DNA of 64,000 nt from Streptomyces sp. GKU 895. Its GTDB lineage: Bacteria; Actinomycetota; Actinomycetes; Streptomycetales; Streptomycetaceae. Below the pieces are notes generated by a model. The model saw nothing but the letters and a program-made list of their open reading frames with translations. It was not told the DNA's origin and searched no databases. Of this stretch, positions 22,487 to 31,521 are shown one piece after another. The DNA is taken from positions 1-64,000 of the forward strand of contig MWJO01000018.1 of the NCBI GenBank assembly GCA_002027195.1, read 5' to 3'. Made by a program: the position numbers and the translations under genes. The number at the start of each line of letters is the position of its first letter. Within the stretch, counting starts at the first letter, position 1.

Positions 22487-24017
22487 TCACACCGACGCCG
22501 AGATGGTCTGGATCACGCGGTCGCGTTCCGCGTCCTCGCCGTAGGCGTCGAGGTGGATCTCGCCGGCGGCGAGCACGACGACCCGGTCGGCGACCTCCAG
22601 CACTTCGTCGACGTCGGCGGACAGGACGAGCACGGCGGCACCTTCGGCGGCCAGGGCGCGGGCGCGGCGGCCGATGTCCCGGCGGGCGCCGATGTCCACG
22701 CCTCGGAACGGCTCGTCCAGGATGAGGACGCGGGGTGTCTCGGCGAGCCAGCGGCCGACGACGACCTTCTGCTGGTTGCCGCCGGACAGCTCCTCGACGG
22801 TGCTGTGCTCGTCGCGGGTGACGACACCGAGGGCGTCGATGGTGTCGCGGCCGAGGGCGTCCTCCTTGGCCGTGTTGACGAGGCCGAGCCGGGAGAAGGA
22901 CTTCAGGAACGGCAGCGAGATGTTCTGGGCGAGGGACCAGCCGGGGACGAGGGCGTCGGCGTGCCGGTCCTCGGGGACCAGGTGGATGCCGGCGCGGATG
23001 GCGTCGGCGCCTGCGGGGTGCGAAGTCCCTGCCGTCGAGTTCGACGGTGCCCGACGTGAAGGGTTCGGCGCCGAACAGGCCGCGGGCCAGTTCGGTCTTG
23101 CCCGCGCCCAGCAGGCCGACGACGCCGGTGACCTCGCCGGTGCGGACGTCGAGGTCGAGGGGCGTGCGGTCCTCGAAGAGGCGGACGCCCCGCAGTGAGA
23201 GGGCCACTTCATGGGAGGGGCCGCCGTCCCGGACCGGCCGGGCCGTGGTCGCCTCGTGGGCCTGGGCGAGCATGGCGCGCAGGGCCGCGTCCCAGTCGAA
23301 GGGCCTGGCCTGGTCCTCGGTGAGACGGCCGTCCCGCAGGACGACCAGGCGGTCGGCGAGGGCGTTGATCTCGCCGAGGCGGTGGGAGACGTAGAGGACG
23401 GCGATGCCGTCGTCGCGCATCTTCTCGACCAGGGCGAAGAGGCGCTCCGCCTCGGCCGCCGACAGCGCGGAGGTCGGCTCGTCGAGGACGAGGAGGCGCG
23501 GGCGGGTGGCCAGGGCGCGGGCGAGGATGAGCAACTGGCGGTCGGAGATGCCGAGTTCGGTGACGTCTCTTTTCAGCAGGGCGTCGCTCCAGCCCAGTTC
23601 CAGGCCCGCCTGGATCTCGCGGGCGCGGGCCAGCAGCTTGGCGCCGTTGAGGAAGGGGTTGCCGCGGCGCTGGGCGAGCTCCTCGAAGGCGAGGTTCTCG
23701 GCGACCGTGAGGCCGGGCACGATGCCCTCGCCGATGCGCTGGTGCACGGTCTGGATGCCCAGCTTCCGGGCGGCCAGCGGCGACTGGAGGGCCGCGGGTT
23801 CCCCCGCGACCCGGACCTCGCCGCCGTGGTCGGTGTGCACGCCGGACAGGATCTTGATCAGCGTGGACTTGCCGGCGCCGTTCGCGCCGAGCAGCGCGAC
23901 GACGCTGCCCGGCGCGATGTCCAGCGAGACGGACTCCAGGACCGTCTTGCCGGCGAAGGCCATGCTGACGTCGGTGAGACCGACCGCCGGCGTCCCCGTC
24001 GTCTCAGTGGGCGACAT
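22487..24017 (-). CDS. Ribose-type ABC transporter ATPase, two nucleotide-binding domains (one frameshift)
   Basis: RbsA/MglA-type tandem ATPase, about 509 residues when joined. First domain: Walker A GANGAGKST (44-52), LGISDRQLLILARAL in place of a canonical ABC signature, Walker B RLLVLDEPTSAL. Second domain: GLLGAGKTELARGLFGAEP, IHLVPEDRHADAL, signature VEELSGGNQQKVVVGRWLA, VLILDEPFRGVDIGAR. The frame changes at the GGGG run 23015-23018; removing one base gives DFAPAGADAIRAGIHLVPEDR. The start overlaps the binding-protein stop by 14 bases. It powers the transporter whose permease gene follows. Confidence 0.9.
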
Positions 24018-25104
24018 TCGAGATCCAGTCCGCGGTCGAGACCTGCGACAGGTTCAGCGCGGGCAGCGCCTTGCGCAGTTGATCCATGTTCCCGATCTTC
24101 TTCTCGCGCAGGAAGTCCTGCGTGATGGCGACGGCCGGGAACTCGACGGAGGTCTTGTTCAGCTGACCGGCCAGTTCGAGGGCGGTGGTGCGGACGACGG
24201 CGGCGCCGACCGCGGACGGGTCGGTGCCGGCGGTGGCGACCCAGGGGCTGCCGGCGGCGGTCATCTGCTGGATGTCGGCGTTGGAGACGTCCGCGCCGAA
24301 GACCTTCACCTTGTCCTGGAGCTTCTTGTTCTGCACGGCGAGGACGGTGCCCTTGGCGAGCTCGTCGTAGGGGGCGAAGACACCGGCGACGTCGCCGTGC
24401 TGGGTGAGCGCGGCGGAGACGAGGGGGACGTTGTCGGTGGCCGTGGAGTCGGTGACCTTGCCGACCTTGAACTCCTGCTTCCAGCCCTGCGCGGCGAGTT
24501 CCTTCGTCCAGACGGTGTTGCGCTTGTCGAGGGCGGCGTAGCCGGCCACGTTGACGTAGCCGACCTTGGCGTCCTTGCCGACCTCCTTCGCCATCACGTC
24601 GAGGACGGCCTGGGCCATGCTGGCGTCGTCCTGCTTGGTGGAGACGACGCCCTTCGTGGCGGTCTCGACGTCGTAGACGACGACCTTGATGCCCTTCTTC
24701 ACGGCCTTGTCGATCTCCGGCTGGATGGTGGCCGGGAAGCCGTGGTCGATGATGATCGCCTTGGCGCCGGAGTTGATGGCCGAGGAGAGGTCGGTGGCCT
24801 GCTTGGCGTTGTCGGCCTGGGCGTCGTACACGGTCAGGTCGATGCCGAGGGCCTTGGCCTGCGCCTTGGCGCCGTTGCCCCACTGCTCGAAGTAGTCGCC
24901 GGCGCCGCTCTGCCGGACCAGGGCGACCTTGACCGCGCCCGCGCTGAACGGGGCGGGCTTCTTGCCGGTGGCGGCCGACGCGGAGGCGGCGGTGTCGCCG
25001 GCGTCCTGGGAGGCGTCGCTCGACTGCGAGCAGCCGGAGAGCACGAGCGCGGAGAGGGACGCGAGGGTGAGCGCGGCAAGGGGCAGACGGGTGGTGCGGG
25101 ACAT
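24004..25104 (-). CDS. Ribose-type ABC transporter substrate-binding lipoprotein
   Basis: A 366-residue periplasmic-binding-type protein (Peripla_BP_4/RbsB fold) with a lipoprotein signal (ALVLSGC, Cys about residue 24). Fold motifs: VKVALVRQSGAGDYFEQWGNG, AIIIDHGFPATIQPEIDKAV, IKVVVYDVETATKGVV, VAGVFAPYDELAKGTVLAV and KVKVFGADVSNADIQQM. ATG 25104 follows CGGAG. It is the first structural gene of the leftward mtnK transporter unit and is preceded by a short leader peptide and a good promoter. It probably binds methylthioribose or a related thiosugar (inference from context). Confidence 0.9.
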   Translation of the reverse strand: MSRTTRLPLAALTLASLSALVLSGCSQSSDASQDAGDTAASASAATGKKPAPFSAGAVKVALVRQSGAGDYFEQWGNGAKAQAKALGIDLTVYDAQADNAKQATDLSSAINSGAKAIIIDHGFPATIQPEIDKAVKKGIKVVVYDVETATKGVVSTKQDDASMAQAVLDVMAKEVGKDAKVGYVNVAGYAALDKRNTVWTKELAAQGWKQEFKVGKVTDSTATDNVPLVSAALTQHGDVAGVFAPYDELAKGTVLAVQNKKLQDKVKVFGADVSNADIQQMTAAGSPWVATAGTDPSAVGAAVVRTTALELAGQLNKTSVEFPAVAITQDFLREKKIGNMDQLRKALPALNLSQVSTADWISNVAH

Positions 25105-25223
25105 GGCGGGGCTCCGAGGTGCGGTGTGGTGCTGAGCGGAGGAAGGGGGTCGCCTGGCCCGGAGCGCGAGCAGAAGGGAATGCGCCACCGCCGAAGAAGG
25201 GCAGGGCGGGGCTCCGGGAGGGG

Positions 25224-25295
25224 TCAGCGACAGCTGGCGGTGGTCGTCCGGAGCAGGTCCACGTACAGCCGCCGTACGAGCAGCAGCGTCTTCAT
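25224..25295 (-). CDS. Short Cys-containing leader peptide of the mtnK-transporter unit
   Basis: A 23-codon frame starting ATG 25295, beginning MKTLLLVRRLYVDLLR and ending TASCR. It resembles the small leader peptides (R-x-x-V-D-L-L-R ... CR) found before sulfur-metabolism genes in streptomycetes. A -35/-10 pair (25326-25331, 25302-25307) puts the transcription start at or next to the ATG, so it is probably translated leaderlessly. The structural gene starts about 120 bases downstream. The penultimate Cys codon suggests translation-coupled sensing of cysteine supply; that role is inferred. Confidence 0.65.
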   Translation of the reverse strand: MKTLLLVRRLYVDLLRTTTASCR

Positions 25296-25301
25296 ACGCA
25301 G

Positions 25302-25331
25302 ATCATGAGAACGATTTCAGCCATCCGTCAA
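25302..25331 (-). promoter_or_regulatory. Promoter of the leader peptide / mtnK-transporter unit
   Basis: Reading leftward: TTGACG (-35, 25331-25326), 18-base spacer, CATGAT (-10, 25307-25302), then six bases to the ATG at 25295. This is a good match to the vegetative HrdB-type promoter. Confidence 0.6.
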
Positions 25332-25446
25332 AGGTGTGGAAGCGGTTTCTCAGCAGATGAGACAACGACTACGTCACACGCGGTTGACCTGACATGGCGG
25401 GTTACCATCGCGGGACCGGCACCCGACCCGGCACAGTGAGGCCCCG

Positions 25447-25521
25447 ATGACGACACCCCGTGCGAACGCGCTGCGTATGCCCTGCATGCGCCGCTGTTGT
25501 CGCGCGCTGTGTCGCGGCTGA
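25447..25521 (+). CDS. Cys-rich leader peptide upstream of mtnD
   Basis: A 24-residue frame with ribosome binding site GAGG five bases before ATG 25447. It ends [12 protein letters not shown]: five Cys in the last twelve residues, including a CC pair. The stop is about 105 bases before the mtnD start. Cys-rich peptides in this position are known in actinobacteria as attenuators that respond to cysteine supply; applying that here is inference. The opposite strand carries the leader of the transporter unit, so both divergent units begin with such a peptide. Confidence 0.7.
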   Translation: MTTPRANALRMPCMRRCCRALCRG

Positions 25522-25625
25522 CCGACTGTCCCGCCGCGTTTCGCCGCCGTCCCTCTTCCTCTCCCGCCGGTCCGGTGCTTGTCTCGGTATCCGGACTTTC
25601 CTTCCAGACGCCTGGAGTTGTTCCC

Positions 25626-26225
25626 ATGACACTGCTGACCACCTGGTCCGAGTCCGGCCCCGAGACGCAGGTCCGCCGCACCTCGGACCCCGCCGAGATC
25701 GCCGAGGCGCTTCTGCCGCTCGGTGTGCGCTACGAGCAGTGGCCGATCCGCGAGGACGTGCCCTTCGACGCGGACAGCGACACGGTGTTCGCCGCGTACG
25801 GCCCGGAGATCGAGAAGCTGAACGCCGAGGAGGGCTTCACCACGGTCGACGTTCTCGGCCTCCACCCCAGCGACGACCCGGAGTTCCCGGCGAAGGCGAA
25901 GGCCGCGCGCGAGAAGTTCCTCCAGGAGCACACGCACGACGACGATGACGAGGTCCGTTTCTTCGTCTCCGGCTCCGGCATCTTCTATCTGCACGTGAAC
26001 GGCGAGGTGCACGCGGTCTTCTGCGAGAAGGGCGACCTGCTGGGCGTGCCGCGCGGCACCACCCACTGGTTCGACATGGGCACCAACCCCTCCTTCACCG
26101 CGATCCGCTTCTTCCACGAGGAGGACGGCTGGATCGGCAACTTCACCGGTTCCACGATCGCGTCCCGCTTCCCGGACTACGACACGATCGCGGCGGGCTA
26201 CGAGGCGGACAAGGCCTCCGCATGA
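25626..26225 (+). CDS. mtnD: Acireductone dioxygenase
   Basis: A 199-residue cupin metalloenzyme oxidising acireductone (1,2-dihydroxy-5-methylthiopent-1-en-3-one) with O2 to 4-methylthio-2-oxobutyrate and formate. The metal ligands are visible: H102 and H104 in [12 protein letters not shown] with E109, and H147 in [14 protein letters not shown] 25626 follows CTGGAG. It is the first gene of mtnD-mtnC-mtnB, whose members overlap by four bases (ATGA), so they are translationally coupled. Confidence 0.95.
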   Translation: MTLLTTWSESGPETQVRRTSDPAEIAEALLPLGVRYEQWPIREDVPFDADSDTVFAAYGPEIEKLNAEEGFTTVDVLGLHPSDDPEFPAKAKAAREKFLQEHTHDDDDEVRFFVSGSGIFYLHVNGEVHAVFCEKGDLLGVPRGTTHWFDMGTNPSFTAIRFFHEEDGWIGNFTGSTIASRFPDYDTIAAGYEADKASA

Positions 26226-26950
26226 GCCTGTCGTACGACGTGGACGCCGTGGTGCTCGACATCGAGGGCACCACGAGCGCCACGGGCTTCGTCGTCGACG
26301 TCCTCTACCCGTACTCCCGCTCACGTTTCGGGGCACTGCTCTCCGAGCGGGGCGATGACCCGGACGTCCTGCGGGCCGTCGCCCAGGTCCGCGAGGAACT
26401 CGGCGACCCGGACGCGGACGCGGCGGCCGTCGAGAAGGCCCTCAACTCCTGGCTCGACGAGGACCGCAAGGCCACCCCGCTCAAGACCCTCCAGGGCATC
26501 ATCTGGTCCGAGGGCTTCGCCCGCGGCGACCTCGTCTCGCACTTCTACGACGACGTCGTACCGCGCCTGCGCGCCTGGCACGCGGCGGGCCTCGGGCTGT
26601 ACGTCTACTCGTCCGGGTCGGTGGCCGCGCAGCGGGCGTGGTTCACCAACAGCCCGGAGGGCGACCTGACGCCCCTCGTCTCGGGGCTGTACGACACCGA
26701 GAACGCGGGCCCCAAGCAGGAGCCGGAGTCGTACCGCAGGATCGCGGAGGCGACCGGAGTCGACCCGTCCAGGCTCCTCTTCCTCTCCGACCGGCCCGGT
26801 GAGCTGGACGCGGCCCGTGCGGCCGGCTGGCAGGCGGTCGGCATCCGGCGGCCCGGGGAGCCGTACTACGAGCAAGGCGTCGGCGACCACGCGCAGGCGG
26901 GGACGTTCGACGAGATCACCGTTTCTGCCGTTTCCGGGAGCACCGCATGA
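26222..26950 (+). CDS. mtnC: Enolase-phosphatase E1 (acireductone synthase)
   Basis: A 242-residue HAD-family bifunctional enzyme that enolises 2,3-diketo-5-methylthiopentyl-1-phosphate and removes the phosphate to give acireductone. Motifs: [11 protein letters not shown] (D13, E15 replace the usual DxD), [13 protein letters not shown] (motif II), K in [15 protein letters not shown] (motif III), [18 protein letters not shown] (motif IV). The length fits the E1 family. It starts within the mtnD stop codon (ATGA). Confidence 0.95.
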   Translation: MSLSYDVDAVVLDIEGTTSATGFVVDVLYPYSRSRFGALLSERGDDPDVLRAVAQVREELGDPDADAAAVEKALNSWLDEDRKATPLKTLQGIIWSEGFARGDLVSHFYDDVVPRLRAWHAAGLGLYVYSSGSVAAQRAWFTNSPEGDLTPLVSGLYDTENAGPKQEPESYRRIAEATGVDPSRLLFLSDRPGELDAARAAGWQAVGIRRPGEPYYEQGVGDHAQAGTFDEITVSAVSGSTA

Positions 26951-27555
26951 CCGCTGAGATCAACGCACTCGACCTGGAGGAGGCGGGGGCGGTGCTCGCC
27001 GCCGAGTCCGCCCGCTTCGCCTCCTTCGGCTGGATGCGGGGCACCTCCGGCAACCTCTCCGTGGTGCTCACCCGTGACCCGCTGCGCCTCGCGGTCACCG
27101 CCAGCGGCCACGACAAGGGTGAACTGACGCCCGCGGACGTGGTGTTGGTGGACGGGCAGGGCGCGGCCGTGCGGGGCGGAAGGCCGTCCGCCGAGGCCGA
27201 GCTGCACGCGCGGGTCGCCGCGCTGACCGGTGCCGGGGCGGTCGTGCACGTCCACACGGTGGCGTCCGTGGCCATGGGGCGGCGCGAGCCGGGCGGGATC
27301 GTGTTCAAGGACCTGGAGATGCTGAAGGGCGTGGGGCAGCCTGCGCACGACGTCGAGGTGACGCTGCCGGTCATCGCCAACAGCCAGGACATGAAGGTGC
27401 TCGGGGACCGGCTGGAGGCGGCGCGGGACCCGCGGATGCCGGCGGTGGTCGTCGCCGGGCACGGGCTGTACGTGTGGGGTGCCGATCCGCGCCAGGCGCG
27501 GCACCACACCGAAGTGGTGGAGTGGCTGCTGGAGTTGGAGCTTTCGCAGCGCTGA
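26947..27555 (+). CDS. mtnB: Methylthioribulose-1-phosphate dehydratase
   Basis: A 202-residue class II aldolase-fold zinc enzyme dehydrating methylthioribulose-1-phosphate. Signatures: WMRGTSGNLSV, VTASGHDKGEL, the E in SAEAELHARV, zinc ligands H101 and H103 in VVHVHTVAS, and the third His in VVVAGHGLYVWG. It overlaps mtnC by four bases and ends the rightward salvage operon before a strong hairpin. Confidence 0.94.
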   Translation: MTAEINALDLEEAGAVLAAESARFASFGWMRGTSGNLSVVLTRDPLRLAVTASGHDKGELTPADVVLVDGQGAAVRGGRPSAEAELHARVAALTGAGAVVHVHTVASVAMGRREPGGIVFKDLEMLKGVGQPAHDVEVTLPVIANSQDMKVLGDRLEAARDPRMPAVVVAGHGLYVWGADPRQARHHTEVVEWLLELELSQR

Positions 27556-27576
27556 GCCGTGTTCTCCGGCAACGAG

Positions 27577-27605
27577 AAGGGACCCCCGGGAGCCGGGGGT
27601 CCCTT
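27577..27605. terminator. Bidirectional terminator between mtnB and mtnA
   Basis: Perfect 13-bp stem AAGGGACCCCCGG / CCGGGGGTCCCTT with a GAG loop, between convergent stops at 27555 and 27622. Confidence 0.88.
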
Positions 27606-27621
27606 CCTGTCGCCGGGGGCC

Positions 27622-28653
27622 CTATTTCAGGTGGTCGCCCGGCAGTTGGCCGGCCGACACCTCCAGCACGCCCCGTTCCGTCACCAGCCCCGTCACCAGC
27701 CGCCCCGGCGTCACGTCGAAGGCGGGGTTGTGGCCGCGCGACTCGGCGGGCGCCGTCCGTACCCCGCCCCACTCCAACACCTCGGCCTCGCCGCGGAGTT
27801 CGATGTGGATGTCGTCGCCGGTCTTGGTGGCGAGGTCGACCGTCGTCGTCGGCGCGGCCACCAGGAAGGGGATGCCGGCGTCGGCGCAGGCGAGGGCGAC
27901 GCCCACGGTGCCGACCTTGTTGGCGGTGTCGCCGTTGGCCGCGATGCGGTCCGCGCCGACGATCGCCGCGTCGACCTCGCCGCGCAGGACGGTACCGGCG
28001 GCGGCCCCGTCGGCCTGGACGTAGTGCGGTATGCCCTCCTGGACCAACTCCCAGGCGGTGAGCCGGGATCCCTGGAGCAGCGGGCGCGTCTCGTCGGCGT
28101 ACACGACCTCCAGGCGCCCGCGCGCGTGGAGTTCACGGATGACGCCGAGTGCGGTGCCCCAGCCGGCGGTCGCCAGGGCGCCGGTGTTGCAGTGGGTCAG
28201 GATGCGCAACGGCCGGTCCTCGCCGACCAGTTGGAGCAGCCAGTCGGCGCCGAAGGCGCCCATCGCGCGGTTCGCCTCGACATCCTCGCGCTGGACGGCG
28301 GCGGCCTCCTCCAGCACCGCGCCGAGGCCCTCGTCGAAGCGGGTCATGACGCGGTCCACGCACACCATGAGGTTGACGGCCGTGGGGCGGGCCGCACGGA
28401 CCCGGGCGACGGCCGCGCGCACCTCGTCCTGCGACCAGCCCTCGCGCTCCCCCTCGATCAGCGCGAGCGCGACACCGTACGCGCCCGCCGCCCCGATGGC
28501 CGGAGCGCCACGCACCACGAGGCGCTGGATCGCGTCGACCAAGGTGTCCACATCGTGGACATCCAGCGTCTCGGTGCGCTGCGGCAGCAGCGTCTGGTCG
28601 ATGAGGGCGAGGCTCTCCCCGGTCCACTCGACCGCGCGCAATTCCTGGGGCAT
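27622..28653 (-). CDS. mtnA: Methylthioribose-1-phosphate isomerase
   Basis: A 343-residue eIF2B-like isomerase turning MTR-1-phosphate into methylthioribulose-1-phosphate. Signatures: RGAPAIGAAGAYGVAL, RPTAVNLMV, the catalytic Cys in LTHCNTGALATAG, YADETRPLLQGSRLTAWEL, the catalytic Asp in VGADRIAANGDTANKVGT, and ESRGHNPAFDVTP. ATG 28653 has AGGAG upstream. It is transcribed towards mtnDCB and away from the BMP transporter genes. Confidence 0.96.
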   Translation of the reverse strand: MPQELRAVEWTGESLALIDQTLLPQRTETLDVHDVDTLVDAIQRLVVRGAPAIGAAGAYGVALALIEGEREGWSQDEVRAAVARVRAARPTAVNLMVCVDRVMTRFDEGLGAVLEEAAAVQREDVEANRAMGAFGADWLLQLVGEDRPLRILTHCNTGALATAGWGTALGVIRELHARGRLEVVYADETRPLLQGSRLTAWELVQEGIPHYVQADGAAAGTVLRGEVDAAIVGADRIAANGDTANKVGTVGVALACADAGIPFLVAAPTTTVDLATKTGDDIHIELRGEAEVLEWGGVRTAPAESRGHNPAFDVTPGRLVTGLVTERGVLEVSAGQLPGDHLK

Positions 28654-28798
28654 ATCGGGACACTCCTGATGTTCCGGTGGTCTCCGCCACCGTACATGAC
28701 CTGCACGAACCATAGTTCGAGACAACCGAGCAGGTGTCCGGAAACGGATGCTACTGTCCAGCGATCAGTCCGCAGACCGAGACGAAGGAGGAAAGACC

Positions 28799-28864
28799 GT
28801 GCTGCTGACCAAGCGCCGTTTCCTCGACTTCGGCCGGTGTGCCGGCGACGGCTGTCGACGCTGA
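28799..28864 (+). CDS. Cys-containing leader peptide of the BMP transporter unit
   Basis: A 21-residue frame starting GTG 28799 with a perfect ribosome binding site (AAGGAGG, 28785-28791). It begins MLLTKRRFLDFGR and ends with two Cys in RCAGDGCRR. It stops 82 bases before the lipoprotein start. It is the third such peptide in the salvage block; a role in cysteine- or sulfur-dependent attenuation is inferred. A possible -10 (TACTGT, 28752-28757) lies upstream, with no clear -35. Confidence 0.65.
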   Translation: MLLTKRRFLDFGRCAGDGCRR

Positions 28865-28946
28865 CCCGTCCCCGCAGCGTCACCCCGTCCACCACCCCCA
28901 CGCGCTCCCGACGGAGCGCGCATCGCCGTATCCGGAAGGTCCCCCG

Positions 28947-29996
28947 ATGCTCCGCAGATCCCGCCGTACCCTGCAGGTCGCCGCCACCACCGCGCTGATC
29001 GTCACCGCGGCCACCGCCTGCAACGCCGCCGCGAAGAACGACTCCGGCAGCGCGAGCGCGGGCAGCGAGACGTCCTTCACGCTGGTCACCCCGGACGCCG
29101 TCGGCCAGAACGAGTTCCTCAAGCTCGCCGTCAGCGGCATCAAGTCCGCGGCGAAGCAGCACGACGGCTCGCAGAAGGTGTACGAGTCCACCGACACCGC
29201 CTCCCAGCAGCAGAACGTGCAGGCCGCGGTCGACGCCAAGCCGGACGTCGTCGTGCTGGTGGGCTTCGAGTTCGCCGACATCGTCGCCCAGCAGGCCCAG
29301 AAGAACCCGAAGCAGCAGTTCCTGATCATCGACGCCTGCACCACCAAGACGTTCAAGAACGTCAGCTGCGCGGTCTTCCGTGAGCACGAGGGCGTCTACC
29401 TCGCGGGCGCCGAGGCGGGCCTGCTCAGCAAGTCGGGCAAGGTCGGCGCGGTCGACGTCCTCGACACGCCCCAGTTCCGCCGCTACAGCGACCCGTTCGC
29501 GGCCGGCGCCAAGAAGGTCGCTCCGAAGACCACCACCGACACGCGCTTCGTCGGCGGCCAGTCCCCGTTCGACGACTCGGCCCGCGCCAAGGAGCAGGCG
29601 GGCACCCTGCTCGCCAAGGGCTACGACCAGCTCATGGCGGCCGCGGCGGCGGGCAACTACGGCGTCTTCGAGGCCGCGAAGGCCAAGGGCGCGTACGCGT
29701 ACGGCGTCGACGTCAACCAGTGCCCCTCGGCACCCGGCACGGTCGTGGACAACGTGATCAAGCGCACGGACATCGCCGTGGAGAAGGGCATCGAGTCGGT
29801 GCTCGACGGCAAGGCGGGCACGACCGTCTCGTACGGCCTGAAGGAGGGCGGCATCAGCCTGACCGGCCTGGAGGACGGCGTCGGGACGTCGAAGTGCGTC
29901 ATCGCCGACCACGCGGACGTCCTCACGAAGGTCAAGGAACTGCGCGACCAGATCGTGTCCGGGAAGCTGACGGTCGATGACCCCGCAGCAAGCTGA
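28947..29996 (+). CDS. BMP-family nucleoside-type ABC transporter lipoprotein
   Basis: A 349-residue substrate-binding lipoprotein of the BMP (PnrA/TmpC, Bmp) family, which typically binds purine nucleosides. The signal peptide ends AATAC (Cys25). Family segments: DVVVLVGFEFADIVAQQA, KQQFLIIDACTT, NVSCAVFREHEGVYLAGAEAG, YGVFEAAKAKGAYAYGVDVNQC and VVDNVIKRTDIAVEKGIE. ATG 28947 is preceded by GGAAGG. It is followed at once by ATPase and permease genes. Given the MTA-type enzymes downstream, methylthioadenosine is a candidate ligand (inference). Confidence 0.92.
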   Translation: MLRRSRRTLQVAATTALIVTAATACNAAAKNDSGSASAGSETSFTLVTPDAVGQNEFLKLAVSGIKSAAKQHDGSQKVYESTDTASQQQNVQAAVDAKPDVVVLVGFEFADIVAQQAQKNPKQQFLIIDACTTKTFKNVSCAVFREHEGVYLAGAEAGLLSKSGKVGAVDVLDTPQFRRYSDPFAAGAKKVAPKTTTDTRFVGGQSPFDDSARAKEQAGTLLAKGYDQLMAAAAAGNYGVFEAAKAKGAYAYGVDVNQCPSAPGTVVDNVIKRTDIAVEKGIESVLDGKAGTTVSYGLKEGGISLTGLEDGVGTSKCVIADHADVLTKVKELRDQIVSGKLTVDDPAAS

Positions 29997-31521
29997 TCCG
30001 GCGGTCGAGCTCCGGGGAATCACCAAGCGGTTCCCCGGCACGCTCGCCAACGACGCCGTCGACCTGACCGTCCGGCGCGGCGAGATCCACGCCCTCATGG
30101 GCGAGAACGGCGCGGGCAAGTCCACGCTCATGTCGATCCTGTACGGCATGACACGCGCCGACGCCGGTTCGGTCCGCGTCGACGGGCGCGAGACGGACTT
30201 CGCCAGCCCCAGCGACGCGATGGCCGCCGGGCTCGGCATGCTCCACCAGAGCTTCAAACTGTTCGACTCGCTGAGCGTGGCCGAGAACGTCGTCTACGCC
30301 GCCGAGCCGCGCCGCTTCGGCCTGGTGGACCGGGCCGCGGCCCGCCGCCGGGTGCGTACGCTCGCCGAGGAGCACGGCCTGGCCGTGGACCCGGACGCCC
30401 GCGTCGGAGACCTGCCCGTTGGCCTGCGCCAGCGCGTCGAGATCCTCAAGCTGCTGCACCGCGGTGCCCGCACGCTGATCCTCGACGAGCCGACGGCCGT
30501 GCTCACGCCCGCCGAGGCGGACGCGCTGTTCGCCGTCCTCAAGTCGCTGGCCGCACAGGGCCGTACGGTGATCCTCGTCACGCACAAGCTGCGCGAGGTC
30601 CTCGAAGGCAGCGACCGCGTGACCGTGCTGCGGGACGGCCGGGTGGTGGCCCGCCTGGTCACCGCGGAGACCTCCGCCGACGAGATCGCGGCCGCGATGA
30701 CCGGCCGCGCGGTCGAACTGGACCGCATCCATGCCCCGGGGACGCCGGGTGACGTGGTCCTGGACGTGTCCGACCTGGCCACCGACGGGGTGCGCGAGGC
30801 CTCGCTCACGGTGCGGGCGGGCGAGATCGTCGGCATCGCGGGCGTCGCGGGCAACGGCCAGAGCGAGCTGATCGAGGCGCTGGCCGGACTGCGGCCGACC
30901 ACCGCGGGACGCGTGTCCCTGCTCGACGCCGACATCACGCACGCCTCGGCCACCGGACGCCGCCTGGGGGGCCTGGCGTACGTCCCCGAGGACCGGCACG
31001 CGATCGGTACGGCGCCTGCCGCGTCCGTCGCCGAGAACCTCGCGATGGGGCATCACCGTACGTCGTTGTCGTCCCGCGGCCTGCTGCCGCCGGCCGGAGT
31101 CCGCGCGCACGCACGGCAGTTGATCGACCGCTTCGGCATCAAGGCGCCGGCACCGGAGGTTCCGGCTGCCGCGCTGTCCGGCGGAAATCTCCAGAAGCTG
31201 CTCATCGGCCGTGAACTCGCCCACGAGGCACCGCTGTTGCTCGTCGAGCAGCCGACCCGCGGGGTCGACATCGGCGCCATCCAGAACATCCACGACCAGC
31301 TGATCGCCTACCGCGACGCCGGGCACGCCGTGCTCCTCGTCTCCGCCGAACTGAGCGAGATCCGGGGCCTGGCGGACCGGGTGCTGGTGATGTACGAGGG
31401 CCGGATCACGGCGTCGTACGAGAAGGACGAGGCGGACGAGCGGACGCTGGGGCTGGCCATGGCGGGCGCCCGGGTCGCGGTGGAGGCCGTCGACCGACAC
31501 GAACCATCGGATGCCGACTGA
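29977..31521 (+). CDS. Nucleoside-type ABC transporter ATPase (two domains)
   Basis: A 514-residue tandem ATPase of the YufO/NupO group. First domain: Walker A GENGAGKST (42-50), Q-loop LHQSFKLFDSLSVAENV, LPVGLRQRVEILKLL in the signature position, Walker B TLILDEPTAVLTP. Second domain: GVAGNGQSELIEALAG (degenerate Walker A), YVPEDRHAIG, signature ALSGGNLQKLLIGREL, LLVEQPTRGVDIGAIQ. It overlaps the 3' end of the BMP gene by 20 bases. Confidence 0.93.
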   Translation: MTPQQADPAVELRGITKRFPGTLANDAVDLTVRRGEIHALMGENGAGKSTLMSILYGMTRADAGSVRVDGRETDFASPSDAMAAGLGMLHQSFKLFDSLSVAENVVYAAEPRRFGLVDRAAARRRVRTLAEEHGLAVDPDARVGDLPVGLRQRVEILKLLHRGARTLILDEPTAVLTPAEADALFAVLKSLAAQGRTVILVTHKLREVLEGSDRVTVLRDGRVVARLVTAETSADEIAAAMTGRAVELDRIHAPGTPGDVVLDVSDLATDGVREASLTVRAGEIVGIAGVAGNGQSELIEALAGLRPTTAGRVSLLDADITHASATGRRLGGLAYVPEDRHAIGTAPAASVAENLAMGHHRTSLSSRGLLPPAGVRAHARQLIDRFGIKAPAPEVPAAALSGGNLQKLLIGRELAHEAPLLLVEQPTRGVDIGAIQNIHDQLIAYRDAGHAVLLVSAELSEIRGLADRVLVMYEGRITASYEKDEADERTLGLAMAGARVAVEAVDRHEPSDAD

